DNA of 64,000 nucleotides. Source: a virus. Position 1 is the first letter of the stretch. The number at the start of each line of letters is the position of its first letter. A program made the position numbers and the translations under genes. The stretch covers positions 248,001 to 312,000 of the IMG/VR virus record IMGVR_UViG_3300022868_000009. One strand, 5' to 3'. The notes below the pieces were generated by a model. It was not told the DNA's origin and searched no databases. It saw nothing but the letters and a program-made list of their open reading frames with translations. Positions 18,121-26,958 of this stretch are shown here, piece by piece.

Positions 18121-21100
18121 ATGACGAAAAAACTTGAAGAACGATATAAAAAATTAACCCATCGTGAGCATATTCTACAACGACCAGAAACATATATTGG
18201 TTCAACTGTCACAGAACTTAAAAAAATGTTCATTATCGAAGATATAAATGATATTAAAAATTTAAATATTGTAAATCAAATGGTACATTATAATCCAGGT
18301 TTTATTAAAATATTTGATGAAATAATTACAAATGCATCAGATCATTATATTAGAACAAAAAAAGTCAAATATATTAAAGTTATTATAGAAAAAGATCATA
18401 TTTCAATTGAAAATGATGGTCCTGGCATACCAGTAGAAATACATAAAAAAGAAAAAATTTATGTACCAGAATTAATATTCGGTCACCTTTTAACTGGAGA
18501 AAATTATGACGATACAGAAGAAAGAATAGTAGGCGGTAGAAACGGATATGGTTCAAAACTCACTAATACATACTCAACGAAATTTATTGTAGAAACTGCA
18601 GATGGTACAAATAAATATAAACAAGAATTTTCAAATAATCTTGAAATAAAAGGTAAACCAAAAATTACAAAAAATAAAAAGAATTTTACAAAAATAACAT
18701 TCTATCCAGATTTTAATAGATTTGGTCTAACAGAAATTACAGAAGAACTTCAACAAATAATGCTGAAAAGATGTGTGGACATATCTGTATATTGTCCAAA
18801 TGTAAAAGTATATTATAACAATACATTAATACCTGTTAAAACATTTAAAGACTATATGAAAATGTATGTTGAAGACCAAGACTATTTTTATGAAAAAGTA
18901 AACACATCATGGGAGATTGGAGTATCCAAATCCGAAGACGATTTATTCCAACAAATATCAATGGTAAATAGTATATCAACTTATCAAGGTGGAACTCATG
19001 TTAATTTTATAACTAAACAAATAACAAAAGGTGTTGCTGATATCTTAAATAAGAAATATAAAAATATTAATATTAAAGAAGCAGATATTAAAAGAAACCT
19101 TTTCATATTCGTTAATTCTAAAATAGTAAATCCTTCTTTTGATACACAAACAAAAGAAAACCTAATAACAAGAATGACACAGAAAAACACTGAAGGTGTA
19201 AACATATCAGATAAATTCTTGAAATTGCTAGCTTCTTCAGAAATAATGGAGAGCGTTCTTAGATATATCGAAGCAAAAGAAAAATCATCATTGGCTAAAG
19301 AAAGTGGTAAGAAGGTTTCTAAAGTTAGGATTAAAAAACTTGACGATGCAAATAAAGCAGGTACTACTCAATCACAAAAATGTATGTTATTCTTAACAGA
19401 AGGTGATTCAGCTTTATCTACGGCTTTATCAGGATTCGCAGTAACAGGTAGAGATTATTATGGAGCATTCCCCTTGAAAGGAAAACCTTTGAATGTCAGA
19501 GACATCGCAATGGATAAAATACGAGCCAATGAAGAAATTAAAAACATAGTATCAGCATTAGGATTAGAATATGGTAAAAAATATAAATCAACAAAAGATC
19601 TGAGATATGGCAAAGTTGTTATTATGTCTGACCAAGATTTGGATGGATATCACATTAAAGGATTATTAATAAATCTATTTGATACATTTTGGCCCGAATT
19701 ATTACAATTAGATTTTTTATATGAATTTATAACACCAATTGTTAAAGTAACAAAAGGAAAACAATATAAATATTTCTACAGATTAGAAGAATATAGAAAA
19801 TGGAAAAATAGCTCAGATACAAAAGGATTTTTTGTTAAATATTATAAAGGTCTTGGTACAATAGAACCAAAGGAATCTAAAAGATTTTTCAAAAATATCG
19901 CAAAACACTTAATAAGATTTAATTATAAAGATGAAGAAAAAACCGAAAATCTTATTGATTTAGCTTTCAATAAAAAAAGAGCAGAAGATAGGAAAAAATG
20001 GTTACTTAACTATAATCCAGCCAACGAAATAGATAAATTCACAACAAAAACAACTATTGATTCATTTATAGACGATGAACTAATAGAATTTTCAATGGCA
20101 GATAATATAAGATCAATACCTTCATTGTTAGATGGTTTAAAACCATCACAAAGGAAAATCTTATTTACAATGTTTTTGAATAATTATAAAAATGAAGTTA
20201 AAGTCAATCAACTAAGTGGTTCTATTATTGATAAATCAGCATATCACCATGGACCTGCTAGTTTAGAACAAGGCATAGTTGGAATGGCACAAAATTTTGT
20301 TGGTTCCAATAATATAAACTTATTAGTACCAAATGGTCAATTTGGTACAAGAATAACTGGTGGTAAAGATAGCTCTGCGTCAAGATATATCTTCACAAAA
20401 TTAAATAAAATATCTAATGTTATTTTTGATAAAAGAGATACAGATGTTTTAAATCACAATTATGATGATGGTAAGAAAATAGAACCTGAATATTATATAC
20501 CAGTAATACCAATGATACTTGTAAATGGTGCAAAAGGAATCGGAACAGGTTATTCTACAGATATTACACAATTTAATCCTGTTGATATAATAGAATATTA
20601 TGAAAACAAACTCACTAAAAAGAAAACAGACAAAATAATAAAGCCTTGGTTCAATGGATTTAAAGGTGAAATTAAATGGGATGAAGAAAATGGTAGATAT
20701 CTAACAAAAGGTATTTATGAGAAATTAAATGCAACAACAATTAGAATAACAGAATTACCAATCGGTACCTGGAATGATAAATATTTTGATCATTTAGATA
20801 AATTAATTGATAGAAAAGTTATTAAAGATTATACCAAAAATTGTACTGATATAGAAATAGATATTACTATTAATATAGGTAGAGAAGAAATCCAAAATAT
20901 TGATAGTATTAATAAAGTTTTTAATCTTATTAGTTATATAAGCCTAGACAACTTAAACGTGATGGATAAAGAAGGTAAAATAAAGAAATATAAAGATCAA
21001 TATGAAATATTAGATGATTTCTTAGTTATAAGATTAAATTATTATAAATTAAGAAAAGAAAATATGTTAGCTAAATTAAAACGTGAAAAATCTATTCTTT

Positions 21101-21384
21101 ATAATAAAATGAAATTTATCAAATATATTCTAGAAGATAAACTGGATTTTAAAAACAAAAAAAGAGTAACAATAGAAAAATCCATGATCGAATTAGGCTT
21201 AAAAAAAATTGATGATAATCTAGATTATTTGTTAAATATGAACTTTTTATCATTAAGTAATGAAAAATTACGTGATTTAAAAAACACATATGAAAATAAA
21301 AAGAGTGAAATTGATGTTATTCAAAATATATCAATAAATAAAATGTGGTTAACTGATTTACAAAATGTTAAAAAATTATTATAA
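18121..21384 (+). CDS. Single-chain type IIA DNA topoisomerase
   Basis: A 1087-residue enzyme carrying the whole ATP-dependent topoisomerase II in one chain, as in eukaryotes and some large eukaryotic DNA viruses. T4 uses separate gp39, gp60 and gp52. Domains in order: GHKL ATPase (DEIITNASDH 66-75, NDGPGIP 98-104, GGRNGYGSKL 138-147); transducer with QTK loop (343-345); TOPRIM (TEGDSA from 426, DQDLDG from 504); and the breakage-reunion core with KPSQRKIL and the catalytic Tyr at about residue 756 in SASRYIFT. It ends after the coiled-coil gate without a long C-terminal tail. It relaxes or decatenates DNA during replication. It is transcribed alone on the plus strand. Confidence 0.93.
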   Translation: MTKKLEERYKKLTHREHILQRPETYIGSTVTELKKMFIIEDINDIKNLNIVNQMVHYNPGFIKIFDEIITNASDHYIRTKKVKYIKVIIEKDHISIENDGPGIPVEIHKKEKIYVPELIFGHLLTGENYDDTEERIVGGRNGYGSKLTNTYSTKFIVETADGTNKYKQEFSNNLEIKGKPKITKNKKNFTKITFYPDFNRFGLTEITEELQQIMLKRCVDISVYCPNVKVYYNNTLIPVKTFKDYMKMYVEDQDYFYEKVNTSWEIGVSKSEDDLFQQISMVNSISTYQGGTHVNFITKQITKGVADILNKKYKNINIKEADIKRNLFIFVNSKIVNPSFDTQTKENLITRMTQKNTEGVNISDKFLKLLASSEIMESVLRYIEAKEKSSLAKESGKKVSKVRIKKLDDANKAGTTQSQKCMLFLTEGDSALSTALSGFAVTGRDYYGAFPLKGKPLNVRDIAMDKIRANEEIKNIVSALGLEYGKKYKSTKDLRYGKVVIMSDQDLDGYHIKGLLINLFDTFWPELLQLDFLYEFITPIVKVTKGKQYKYFYRLEEYRKWKNSSDTKGFFVKYYKGLGTIEPKESKRFFKNIAKHLIRFNYKDEEKTENLIDLAFNKKRAEDRKKWLLNYNPANEIDKFTTKTTIDSFIDDELIEFSMADNIRSIPSLLDGLKPSQRKILFTMFLNNYKNEVKVNQLSGSIIDKSAYHHGPASLEQGIVGMAQNFVGSNNINLLVPNGQFGTRITGGKDSSASRYIFTKLNKISNVIFDKRDTDVLNHNYDDGKKIEPEYYIPVIPMILVNGAKGIGTGYSTDITQFNPVDIIEYYENKLTKKKTDKIIKPWFNGFKGEIKWDEENGRYLTKGIYEKLNATTIRITELPIGTWNDKYFDHLDKLIDRKVIKDYTKNCTDIEIDITINIGREEIQNIDSINKVFNLISYISLDNLNVMDKEGKIKKYKDQYEILDDFLVIRLNYYKLRKENMLAKLKREKSILYNKMKFIKYILEDKLDFKNKKRVTIEKSMIELGLKKIDDNLDYLLNMNFLSLSNEKLRDLKNTYENKKSEIDVIQNISINKMWLTDLQNVKKLL

Positions 21385-21410
21385 TATTTTATTTTTTTGA
21401 ATAATTATTA

Positions 21411-21418
21411 TATATTTG
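21411..21418 (+). promoter_or_regulatory. Bacteroidota-type promoter (-7 TATATTTG)
   Basis: TATATTTG matches the TAnnTTTG -7 consensus. A TTTTTTG stretch about 14 bp upstream can serve as the -33 region. It lies only 4 nt before the ATG at 21423, implying a very short leader. Confidence 0.6.
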
Positions 21419-21422
21419 TATT

Positions 21423-21812
21423 ATGGAAAGGGAATATGAAAAATTAAAATTTATACTTAATAAAAAACCCCATAAAAGAGGTATAACTAACTATAATAAA
21501 TATTGGGATAGTTTAAGAAAAGAATCAGAAGAAGAATATTTTAGACAACAATATGAATTAGTAGAAGATGAATTACATGTGTGGTTTAGTAGAAAAACTG
21601 TTACTTCATTTATGTATAAATTATTTATTGGTTTATCTATAGTATTTATATTTTTGAATGTTATATTAGCTTTAATTTTCTTAGTGTTATCTTTTATTTC
21701 ACAATTATATATGAAACACAGTGACCAAAAAATTATAAGTACACAATTTTTTTACCGACTATTAGAAATAGATGAAAAAACTGAACCTTTTTCAGAAATA
21801 GATAAAAATTGA
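21423..21812 (+). CDS. Small membrane protein (129 aa)
   Basis: The first 60 residues are charged and helical. They are followed by a hydrophobic hairpin at about residues 65-97 (LFIGLSIVFIFLNVILAL then IFLVLSFIS) that fits one long or two short membrane segments. A polar C-terminus of about 30 residues follows. It is alone between its own promoter and a terminator shared with a convergent gene. Host-envelope modification or superinfection control are possible, but nothing in the sequence decides it. Confidence 0.6.
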   Translation: MEREYEKLKFILNKKPHKRGITNYNKYWDSLRKESEEEYFRQQYELVEDELHVWFSRKTVTSFMYKLFIGLSIVFIFLNVILALIFLVLSFISQLYMKHSDQKIISTQFFYRLLEIDEKTEPFSEIDKN

Positions 21813-21839
21813 AAACTTAAAAAATTGTTTAAAAAAATT

Positions 21840-21867
21840 AAAACCAATCTGGTATCAGATTGGTTTT
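21840..21867. terminator. Bidirectional hairpin terminator
   Basis: A 12-bp perfect stem around AAACCAATCTG/CAGATTGGTTT with loop GTAT, between the convergent genes ending at 21812 (+) and 21892 (-). It is flanked by A and T runs. Confidence 0.8.
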
Positions 21868-21891
21868 AAAATTTATATTAAATTTATTACT

Positions 21892-22284
21892 TTATAATGT
21901 AGGTAAATTTGAAGTTGGTCCTGACATTAATCGACCAGATTGTTTTGCTGGCATATAAACCCATTTTGTATGTTTTTTATCAATACCAATCAATCCTCTA
22001 AATTTATCTACTTCTGCTTCTTTTACTAATTCATCAACATCTTTTTTAGTTAACTTTAATTTAGTTCTATGTGTTTGTAAAATCTTTTGTTTATGTTTAG
22101 TATTTTTATTTAGTTTATTAAATTTTTCTAATATATCACCTTCTACACCAAGTTTTGTCATCAATTCAGTCCAACCTTTTTTTACTTTTTCTAAATTTGC
22201 TTTATCTTCTTTTGACATAAATGAAAAACCTTCATCTATTTGATTCTCTTTTGAGAATGATTCATATGTCATTAAATGTTTCAT
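21892..22284 (-). CDS. Probable capsid-packaged internal protein (130 aa)
   Basis: The leader is MKHLMTYESFSKENQ, with a possible cut after S-K-E. The mature part is Lys-rich and helical (KLGVEGDILEKFNKLNKNTKHKQ), then ends with a short polar tail. No enzyme motif is seen. It stands alone on the minus strand with a late-type TTTAATATATA motif 27 nt upstream. This fits a late, packaged, basic protein like the T4 internal proteins. The function after injection is unknown. Confidence 0.55.
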   Translation of the reverse strand: MKHLMTYESFSKENQIDEGFSFMSKEDKANLEKVKKGWTELMTKLGVEGDILEKFNKLNKNTKHKQKILQTHRTKLKLTKKDVDELVKEAEVDKFRGLIGIDKKHTKWVYMPAKQSGRLMSGPTSNLPTL

Positions 22285-22310
22285 AATTTTAATTTTATTT
22301 TTCTTTATTT

Positions 22311-22321
22311 TATATATTAAA
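22311..22321 (-). promoter_or_regulatory. Late-type promoter motif TTTAATATATA
   Basis: The minus strand reads TTTAATATATA, 27 nt before the ATG at 22284. It is the same motif as before the structural operons. Confidence 0.45.
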
Positions 22322-22375
22322 CAAAAAAATTCATTTTTTAATCCATTGAAATTTTTAATTTTTGAAAAAATTCCG

Positions 22376-22383
22376 TATATTTA
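22376..22383 (+). promoter_or_regulatory. Bacteroidota-type promoter (-7 TATATTTA)
   Basis: TTTG at 22361-22364 and TTCCGTATATTTA ending at 22383 resemble the early promoters of the 55-63 kb block, with the final G changed to A. It precedes the plus-strand run starting at 22403. Confidence 0.5.
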
Positions 22384-22402
22384 ATTAAACTAAAACACTA
22401 AA

Positions 22403-22771
22403 ATGAAAAAATTAATTAAAATATTGATAACAATTTATAACGTAATATCAATACCTAGTATATTAATACACGAACTTCTACACATAATTGCAACCTATTT
22501 AACAGGAAACACAGTTAATTGGTATAATTCAGAATTTAGATGTTATCTAGACACCGGTGAAATGTATGCCTCTGTAGTAATTAATAAAAAATTAACAAAG
22601 GTAAAATCAGCAATAATATCTATGGCTCCTATATTTGCGGTATTGTTAACTCTATCTTTAAGTTTTATTTCCCCTTTCTTTATATATATATTAGCTTACC
22701 AAGCAACAACTTTCATATATTCATTACCAAGCAAAACCGATTTTGAAGATTTTTTAGACTTATTAGAATAA
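22403..22771 (+). CDS. Membrane zincin-like protein with HELLH motif
   Basis: A 122-residue, mostly hydrophobic protein. A first membrane helix runs into LIHELLHIIATYLTG, with HELLH at residues 23-27, as in site-2-type or DUF3267-like membrane zinc peptidases. A short polar loop follows (about residues 38-68), then two more hydrophobic stretches (IISMAPIFAVLLTLSLSFIS and FFIYILAYQ). It is shorter than known site-2 proteases and lacks a clear second NxxPxxxxDG motif, so activity is uncertain. It starts a plus-strand run that includes NADAR and dNMP kinase genes. Confidence 0.6.
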   Translation: MKKLIKILITIYNVISIPSILIHELLHIIATYLTGNTVNWYNSEFRCYLDTGEMYASVVINKKLTKVKSAIISMAPIFAVLLTLSLSFISPFFIYILAYQATTFIYSLPSKTDFEDFLDLLE

Positions 22772-22806
22772 TTATTATATATTAAATATAAAATAAAATT
22801 TTATTA

Positions 22807-23301
22807 ATGATCGGCCCTTTTGAAGGTAAATATGAGTTTCTAAGTAATTTCTACAATTTTTATAAGAAACATGGAATTATGATTTCATTCAATGGTATTG
22901 AATGTGAAACATCTGAACATGCATATCAAGCTGCAAAATCAACCACTTTTGATGATTTCATGTATGTTATGAATTCATCTACAGCATCAAAATCTAAAAA
23001 AAGAGGCAAAGAAATTAAGAAAAGAATTGATTGGAGAGAAGCTAAATTTAAAGTTATGTATGAAGTTTGTAGAAGAAAATTTGAAATACCAGAACTTAAA
23101 CAACTTTTGTTAAATACAGAAGAAGAAGAACTCATAGAACTTAATTGGTGGGGAGATGAAGTATTTGGTGTCAATAGCAATACAATGAAAGGCGAAAATC
23201 ATCTCGGTAAAATATTAATGAAAATAAGAGATGAGTTTAACGGTAAAGTTGATGAAAATAAATCAACTGGACTCGGCAAAATATTATTTCCAGATGAATG
23301 A
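22807..23301 (+). CDS. NADAR-family N-glycosidase (YbiA-like)
   Basis: A 164-residue protein with the family hallmarks: an N-terminal GPFEGKYEFLSNFY, a central GIECETSEHAYQAAK (about residues 31-45), and a C-terminal NWWGDEVFGVNS followed by NHLGKILMKIR. NADAR proteins cleave N-glycosidic bonds, either in riboflavin pathway intermediates or by removing ADP-ribose from DNA or nucleotides. Some act as antitoxins to DarT-type toxins. In a phage, reversal of host ADP-ribosylation defence is a plausible role, but this is inference. The stop overlaps the ATG of the dNMP kinase gene (ATGA). Confidence 0.85.
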   Translation: MIGPFEGKYEFLSNFYNFYKKHGIMISFNGIECETSEHAYQAAKSTTFDDFMYVMNSSTASKSKKRGKEIKKRIDWREAKFKVMYEVCRRKFEIPELKQLLLNTEEEELIELNWWGDEVFGVNSNTMKGENHLGKILMKIRDEFNGKVDENKSTGLGKILFPDE

Positions 23302-23861
23302 TAATTATTGGTATTAGTGGAAAAATTGGTAGTGGTAAAGATACTGTCACCAATTCAATTATTAAAAACTTCAAAGAATACAAATTTAAAAATAAAAAAT
23401 TTGCACATTATGTTAAAAAAATCTGTGCACTTCTCACAGGTATAAATCTTAAAGTGCTCACTAATAGACAAACAAAAGAAAAATATCTAGAAGATTGGGG
23501 AATGACAGTTGGTAGGATGTTTCAATTAATAGGAACAGAATCAATTAGAAATAATTTACACCCTGATGCCTGGATTTTAACACTAGTTGCCAACAGCAAA
23601 GGACAAAATGTTATTATATCAGATGTAAGATTTAAAAATGAAGCAAATTACATAAAAAATAATGGTGGTATTCTAATAAGATTGGAAGGCGATCCAAAAG
23701 AAATAAGAGGAAAAGATGGTAGAGATTTAAATCATATATCAGAAACAGATTTAGACGATTATGAAGATTTTGACATAATATGGAACAACAAACCACCCAT
23801 CGAAAATCTCAAAAACTTAATGAAAATAATAAAAGATAAGATAAATGAAAAATATAACTAA
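23298..23861 (+). CDS. Deoxynucleoside monophosphate kinase
   Basis: A 187-residue P-loop kinase starting MIIIGISGKIGSGKDT, with Walker A at residues 5-16 and the GKDT ending typical of T4 gene 1-type dNMP kinases. These phosphorylate dNMPs for phage DNA synthesis. Further family-like features are WGMTVGRMFQLIGTESIRN, PDAWIL, and VIISDVRFKNEA (a Walker B-like strand plus the base-binding Arg). Coupled to the NADAR gene by a 4-base overlap and overlapping the next gene, it belongs to a plus-strand operon. Confidence 0.85.
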   Translation: MIIIGISGKIGSGKDTVTNSIIKNFKEYKFKNKKFAHYVKKICALLTGINLKVLTNRQTKEKYLEDWGMTVGRMFQLIGTESIRNNLHPDAWILTLVANSKGQNVIISDVRFKNEANYIKNNGGILIRLEGDPKEIRGKDGRDLNHISETDLDDYEDFDIIWNNKPPIENLKNLMKIIKDKINEKYN

Positions 23862-24162
23862 AGTTTATGAAATAAAAGACTCTAAAATTGATATAACAAT
23901 CAATTATGGTTTAGATAAAGAACAAATATTAAATCACCCAATATCTTTTGATGAAAAAAATCCACATATATTATATGTATTTCTTTCAAGTAAAGAAATG
24001 GAAAAACATACAGATTGGTTATGGGAAAATAAAGAAAATAATCCTTTCGTAGTTGTTATGTTAACACAATACGAAGAAAAAGATTTCGATGAAATAGAAT
24101 CAAGCATAGATTTATTATATACTTCTGTAAAAGAAAAATTTGAAAATAAGAATGACAATTAG
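23845..24162 (+). CDS. Unknown acidic protein (105 aa)
   Basis: It overlaps the end of the dNMP kinase gene by 17 bp. It starts MKNITKVYEIKDSKIDI and contains ILYVFLSSKEMEKHTDWLW and an acidic helical end. There are no Cys and no recognisable motif. The alternating beta and helix pattern suggests a small alpha/beta fold. It is an operon member, and the function is unknown. Confidence 0.5.
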   Translation: MKNITKVYEIKDSKIDITINYGLDKEQILNHPISFDEKNPHILYVFLSSKEMEKHTDWLWENKENNPFVVVMLTQYEEKDFDEIESSIDLLYTSVKEKFENKNDN

Positions 24163-24406
24163 TGAACTATTTGAAAAAGAAAGACCAATGTATGTTATTT
24201 GTGTAAAATCAGATTCAGCTTATAATGTATCTGAAGGTACAAAATATAAAATTGAATCTTATACTACTAGAAGTCTTAAATTATTCATGTTATTTAAAAA
24301 TGATAATAATGATGAATTAGAATTACAAGTAGGTGAATCTTCAAAACATTTTATACCAATTATTTCTGATAGAAAAAGAAAATTAGATAGAGTGAGAGGA
24401 TTATAA
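24140..24406 (+). CDS. Unknown small protein (88 aa)
   Basis: It overlaps the preceding gene by 23 bp and starts MKIRMTISELFEKERPMYV. The middle (YNVSEGTKYKIESYTTRSLKLF) reads like a small beta-barrel, similar to short SH3- or KOW-like phage proteins, but this is only a pattern impression. The possible start at the internal ATG (MTISELF, 24152) would shorten the overlap. It is the last gene of the 22.4-24.4 kb plus-strand run, ending directly against a convergent minus-strand gene. Confidence 0.5.
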   Translation: MKIRMTISELFEKERPMYVICVKSDSAYNVSEGTKYKIESYTTRSLKLFMLFKNDNNDELELQVGESSKHFIPIISDRKRKLDRVRGL

Positions 24407-24691
24407 TTATCTTTTAACATCTCTAATAACTTTATCCATTCCTTTTTTCATATCTTCTATTAAAGATAATATAGTTTTATATTGTGGATCTTTTTTATGA
24501 TATTTATCTAATTCTTGATATAATCTTTGTAATTCTTCTTCAAAATCTGGTCGTTTATTTTGTTTGCCAGTTTTTATTCCTTTAGTATAAACAGTTCCTT
24601 CCTCATCTACAAACCTATTTCTCCAATTCCAACCTATAGGCCCAATTTTATTTTCATTAACATAATCATCAAAATTACAAATATGTTTCAT
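24407..24691 (-). CDS. Probable capsid-packaged internal protein (94 aa)
   Basis: The leader is MKHICNFDDYVNENKIG, with V-N-E|N as the likely prohead protease site. The remainder (about 81 aa) begins with a WNWRNRF segment, then a Lys/Glu-rich helix (EEELQRLYQELDKYHKK) and a basic end. No enzyme motif is visible. It is a single gene on the minus strand between plus-strand runs, the same arrangement as other leader-bearing genes here. Confidence 0.55.
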   Translation of the reverse strand: MKHICNFDDYVNENKIGPIGWNWRNRFVDEEGTVYTKGIKTGKQNKRPDFEEELQRLYQELDKYHKKDPQYKTILSLIEDMKKGMDKVIRDVKR

Positions 24692-24773
24692 AATATTTAG
24701 ATATTTTTATCTAAATATTAAAAAACTTAAATTATTTTTTATACTAAGTAAGTAAATCTAAAATTTTAACTTC

Positions 24774-25205
24774 ATGAAAAAAACTATGACGATTGATTAT
24801 AACGAATATATGTCTTTAATCAATAGTAAAGATGAACTTCGAAAACAAATGGAAATACTTAAAAAAGAAGTCTTTAAGAAAAACGAAGAATTATCTTTTA
24901 TTAAAGATAATGCGGAAGAAATATTAGTAATTGAAAAAACAGAAGATGGTTCAAAAATAGAAAGCAGAAGAAAAGAAAAAGATGTTATATCAAGTATTGT
25001 TAATGAAAATATGAAATTAATGGAAAAATTAGAAAAGACAAAAGAAAAATTATCAGAACTTAAAGATGAGTTTGATTTAATAAAATATGAATATGAAGAT
25101 TATTTAAAACTAAACCATGAATTAAAAATAAATAATTTTGAAAATAAAATTCAAAAATTAGAAAAAAGAAATATTCTACAAAGAATAATAAATAAAAAAC
25201 AATGA
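24774..25205 (+). CDS. Coiled-coil protein (143 aa)
   Basis: Nearly the whole length is charged heptad-like helix (EYMSLINSKDELRKQMEILKK and later KLMEKLEKTKEKLSELKDE). It ends with a basic segment, ILQRIINKK. There are no catalytic residues. Its stop overlaps the start of the GIY-YIG-like gene, so the pair is probably made together and may interact. The upstream leader is A-rich without a clear promoter of the TAnnTTTG type. Confidence 0.55.
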   Translation: MKKTMTIDYNEYMSLINSKDELRKQMEILKKEVFKKNEELSFIKDNAEEILVIEKTEDGSKIESRRKEKDVISSIVNENMKLMEKLEKTKEKLSELKDEFDLIKYEYEDYLKLNHELKINNFENKIQKLEKRNILQRIINKKQ

Positions 25206-25525
25206 AAATGGCTTTTATCTATTTAATTGAAAGTGACAACGAACATGAAAAATTATATAAGATAGGTTTTACAAGAAATAACGATGTCAAAAAAAGATTA
25301 AAACAACTTAAAATTGGTAATACATCTAAATTAACAATAATAGAAAAATTTGAAACAAACCACAATAGAAAAGTAGAAATTACACTACACAATATTTATT
25401 CAGTAAAAAATATTGATGGAGAATGGTTTAAACTTGAAAATTATGATGTTGATAATTTTTTAGAAAATTGTTCTAAAATTGAAAAAAATTTTGACCTACT
25501 TGAAAATGAAAACCCATATTATTAA
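25202..25525 (+). CDS. T5orf172/GIY-YIG-like domain protein
   Basis: A 107-residue single domain. IYLIESDNEHEKLYKIGFT near the N-terminus corresponds to the split GIY-YIG signature seen in the T5orf172/Mug113 branch (Y-x-I ... Y-K-I-G-x-T). It is followed by VKKRLKQLKIGNTSKLTII, a conserved RLKQL basic helix of that branch, and a C-terminal GEWFKL. Members are known or predicted nucleases. It could be a repair or anti-host nuclease, or a free-standing selfish nuclease. It overlaps the coiled-coil gene (ATGA). Confidence 0.7.
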   Translation: MKMAFIYLIESDNEHEKLYKIGFTRNNDVKKRLKQLKIGNTSKLTIIEKFETNHNRKVEITLHNIYSVKNIDGEWFKLENYDVDNFLENCSKIEKNFDLLENENPYY

Positions 25526-25543
25526 AAAATAAATATATTATAT

Positions 25544-26041
25544 ATGCAAATTACAATAACACCAAATGATATTATAGAAAGATGTCTATGGTATGAATAT
25601 AAAAAGTTTTGTCTTAAAGACAAATCAGAACAAGAAATAGAAGAATTAATAATTGAAAACAAACCTTTTGTTATTACAGAAAATAACGCATATGTAACTG
25701 GATTATTGAAAATAATATCAACTAATAACTTAACACATAGATTTAAACAATATATAAATGAATTACTAGATATAAGATCAATTATTTATGAAAATAACGT
25801 TTATATAAATAAAATAATTCTAATGAAAGAATCTATTTCATTTAAAAATAGATTTCCTATATCATATAATCCAGACTTATCATTTAAATTAGCTCTAGAA
25901 GAAATGAACAATTTTATCAATACTGTAGTAAAAGAATTTGATAAACTTGAAGTAATTGAAGTTAGTAGAAAAATTAAAGGACAAATTAAAAAATATAATT
26001 GTGTTAAATCTACACAAATAGCAAAATTAGTTAAACTTTAA
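25544..26041 (+). CDS. Unknown protein (165 aa)
   Basis: It starts MQITITPNDIIERCLWYEYKKFC and is helical and charged, with two Cys. It ends IAKLVKL, overlapping the stop of the convergent minus-strand gene by 4 bp. No motif, signal or membrane segment was recognised. It is only 18 bp after the GIY-YIG-like gene, so it probably belongs to the same transcript. Confidence 0.5.
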   Translation: MQITITPNDIIERCLWYEYKKFCLKDKSEQEIEELIIENKPFVITENNAYVTGLLKIISTNNLTHRFKQYINELLDIRSIIYENNVYINKIILMKESISFKNRFPISYNPDLSFKLALEEMNNFINTVVKEFDKLEVIEVSRKIKGQIKKYNCVKSTQIAKLVKL

Positions 26042-26499
26042 ATTGTTTTAGGGTAACCATTAATAACAAGATCATTTGATATTTTATCTGTTTGTCTAGT
26101 TCCTAAATCGGTTTGTAAAGCAGGAGAATTATTTGATCTGTACATAGCAACAATATCAGTGCTCTTGATAGTGGCTTCAGGAGCATTTCTAAATAAACTA
26201 CCTTCAATATTAAAATCAACAGTATAACTATTCTTTGAATTTACTTTAATAATTTTAACAGGAGTCATATCACCAGTTTGCCAATATCTTATCATTACAA
26301 CATCCCCAGTCGTGTAAACATTACCAACTTCATGATTATGTGAAATATCATCTTCTAATTTCTTAATCTTATTCTTAGTTTTAAGATAATCATCATCATT
26401 AAAATTCAACTTCTTTAAATACTTATTTAATTTTGCAATATCTTTTTGTTTACCTTTAAAAGATTCATTTAATTCGTTATACGTTAGAAGATGTTTCAT
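26038..26499 (-). CDS. Probable capsid-packaged internal protein (153 aa)
   Basis: The leader is [16 protein letters not shown], with L-N-E|S as a good prohead protease site. A Lys-rich helical linker follows (QKDIAKLNKYLKKLN), then a beta-rich domain around VYTTGDVVMIRYWQTGDMTPVKIIKV that looks like a small SH3/KOW-type barrel. It ends with a flexible Ser/Thr tail. It is coupled to the gene upstream by an ATGA-type overlap at 26496-26499. The activity is unknown. Confidence 0.55.
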   Translation of the reverse strand: MKHLLTYNELNESFKGKQKDIAKLNKYLKKLNFNDDDYLKTKNKIKKLEDDISHNHEVGNVYTTGDVVMIRYWQTGDMTPVKIIKVNSKNSYTVDFNIEGSLFRNAPEATIKSTDIVAMYRSNNSPALQTDLGTRQTDKISNDLVINGYPKTI

Positions 26500-26834
26500 G
26501 TTTTTAATAATATTAAGTTCTTATCACAAATATCATATATTTTATTATATATAGAATTTGAATTTTGTAAATCAGTTTGCAATATATTTAATTCTTTTAC
26601 TAAATCATCCCAACATTGACACTTTTCCAATATTTCTAATTTTTTAGTTTTAAATAAATTGATCAATTCTTTAACAAAATTAGGTTCATCAATTGTAGAA
26701 TTAGTAAAATTATTCCAAGTTTGAGATATATCTACAACGATATTCCAATCTATATCAGATTCAAATTGAACATCACCATCAAATATTAATTTTCCGGTTT
26801 GTTGTTCTTTAATATATTGATTATATTTTTTCAT
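26496..26834 (-). CDS. Probable capsid-packaged internal protein (112 aa)
   Basis: The leader is [15 protein letters not shown], with I-K-E|Q as the possible cut. The mature part is acidic with two Cys close together ([11 protein letters not shown]) and is otherwise helical. It is the first gene of a two-gene minus-strand operon. About 125 bp of AT-rich non-coding sequence separates it from the tail-fibre gene at 26959. Confidence 0.5.
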   Translation of the reverse strand: MKKYNQYIKEQQTGKLIFDGDVQFESDIDWNIVVDISQTWNNFTNSTIDEPNFVKELINLFKTKKLEILEKCQCWDDLVKELNILQTDLQNSNSIYNKIYDICDKNLILLKT

Positions 26835-26958
26835 ATTTTATTCATAAATGCTTTTTTCATAATAATTTTATTTTCTTTTCTGATCCAATAAGGTCATTTC
26901 AATTATTAGGACCAACATTAAATACAAGAAATGAATTTTTTAGGGCTAATTATCTTCA

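Noticed and set aside
25202-25525. Intron- or intein-associated homing nuclease
   Set aside because: The GIY-YIG-like gene is free-standing in an operon, and no interrupted gene or intron boundary was seen beside it.
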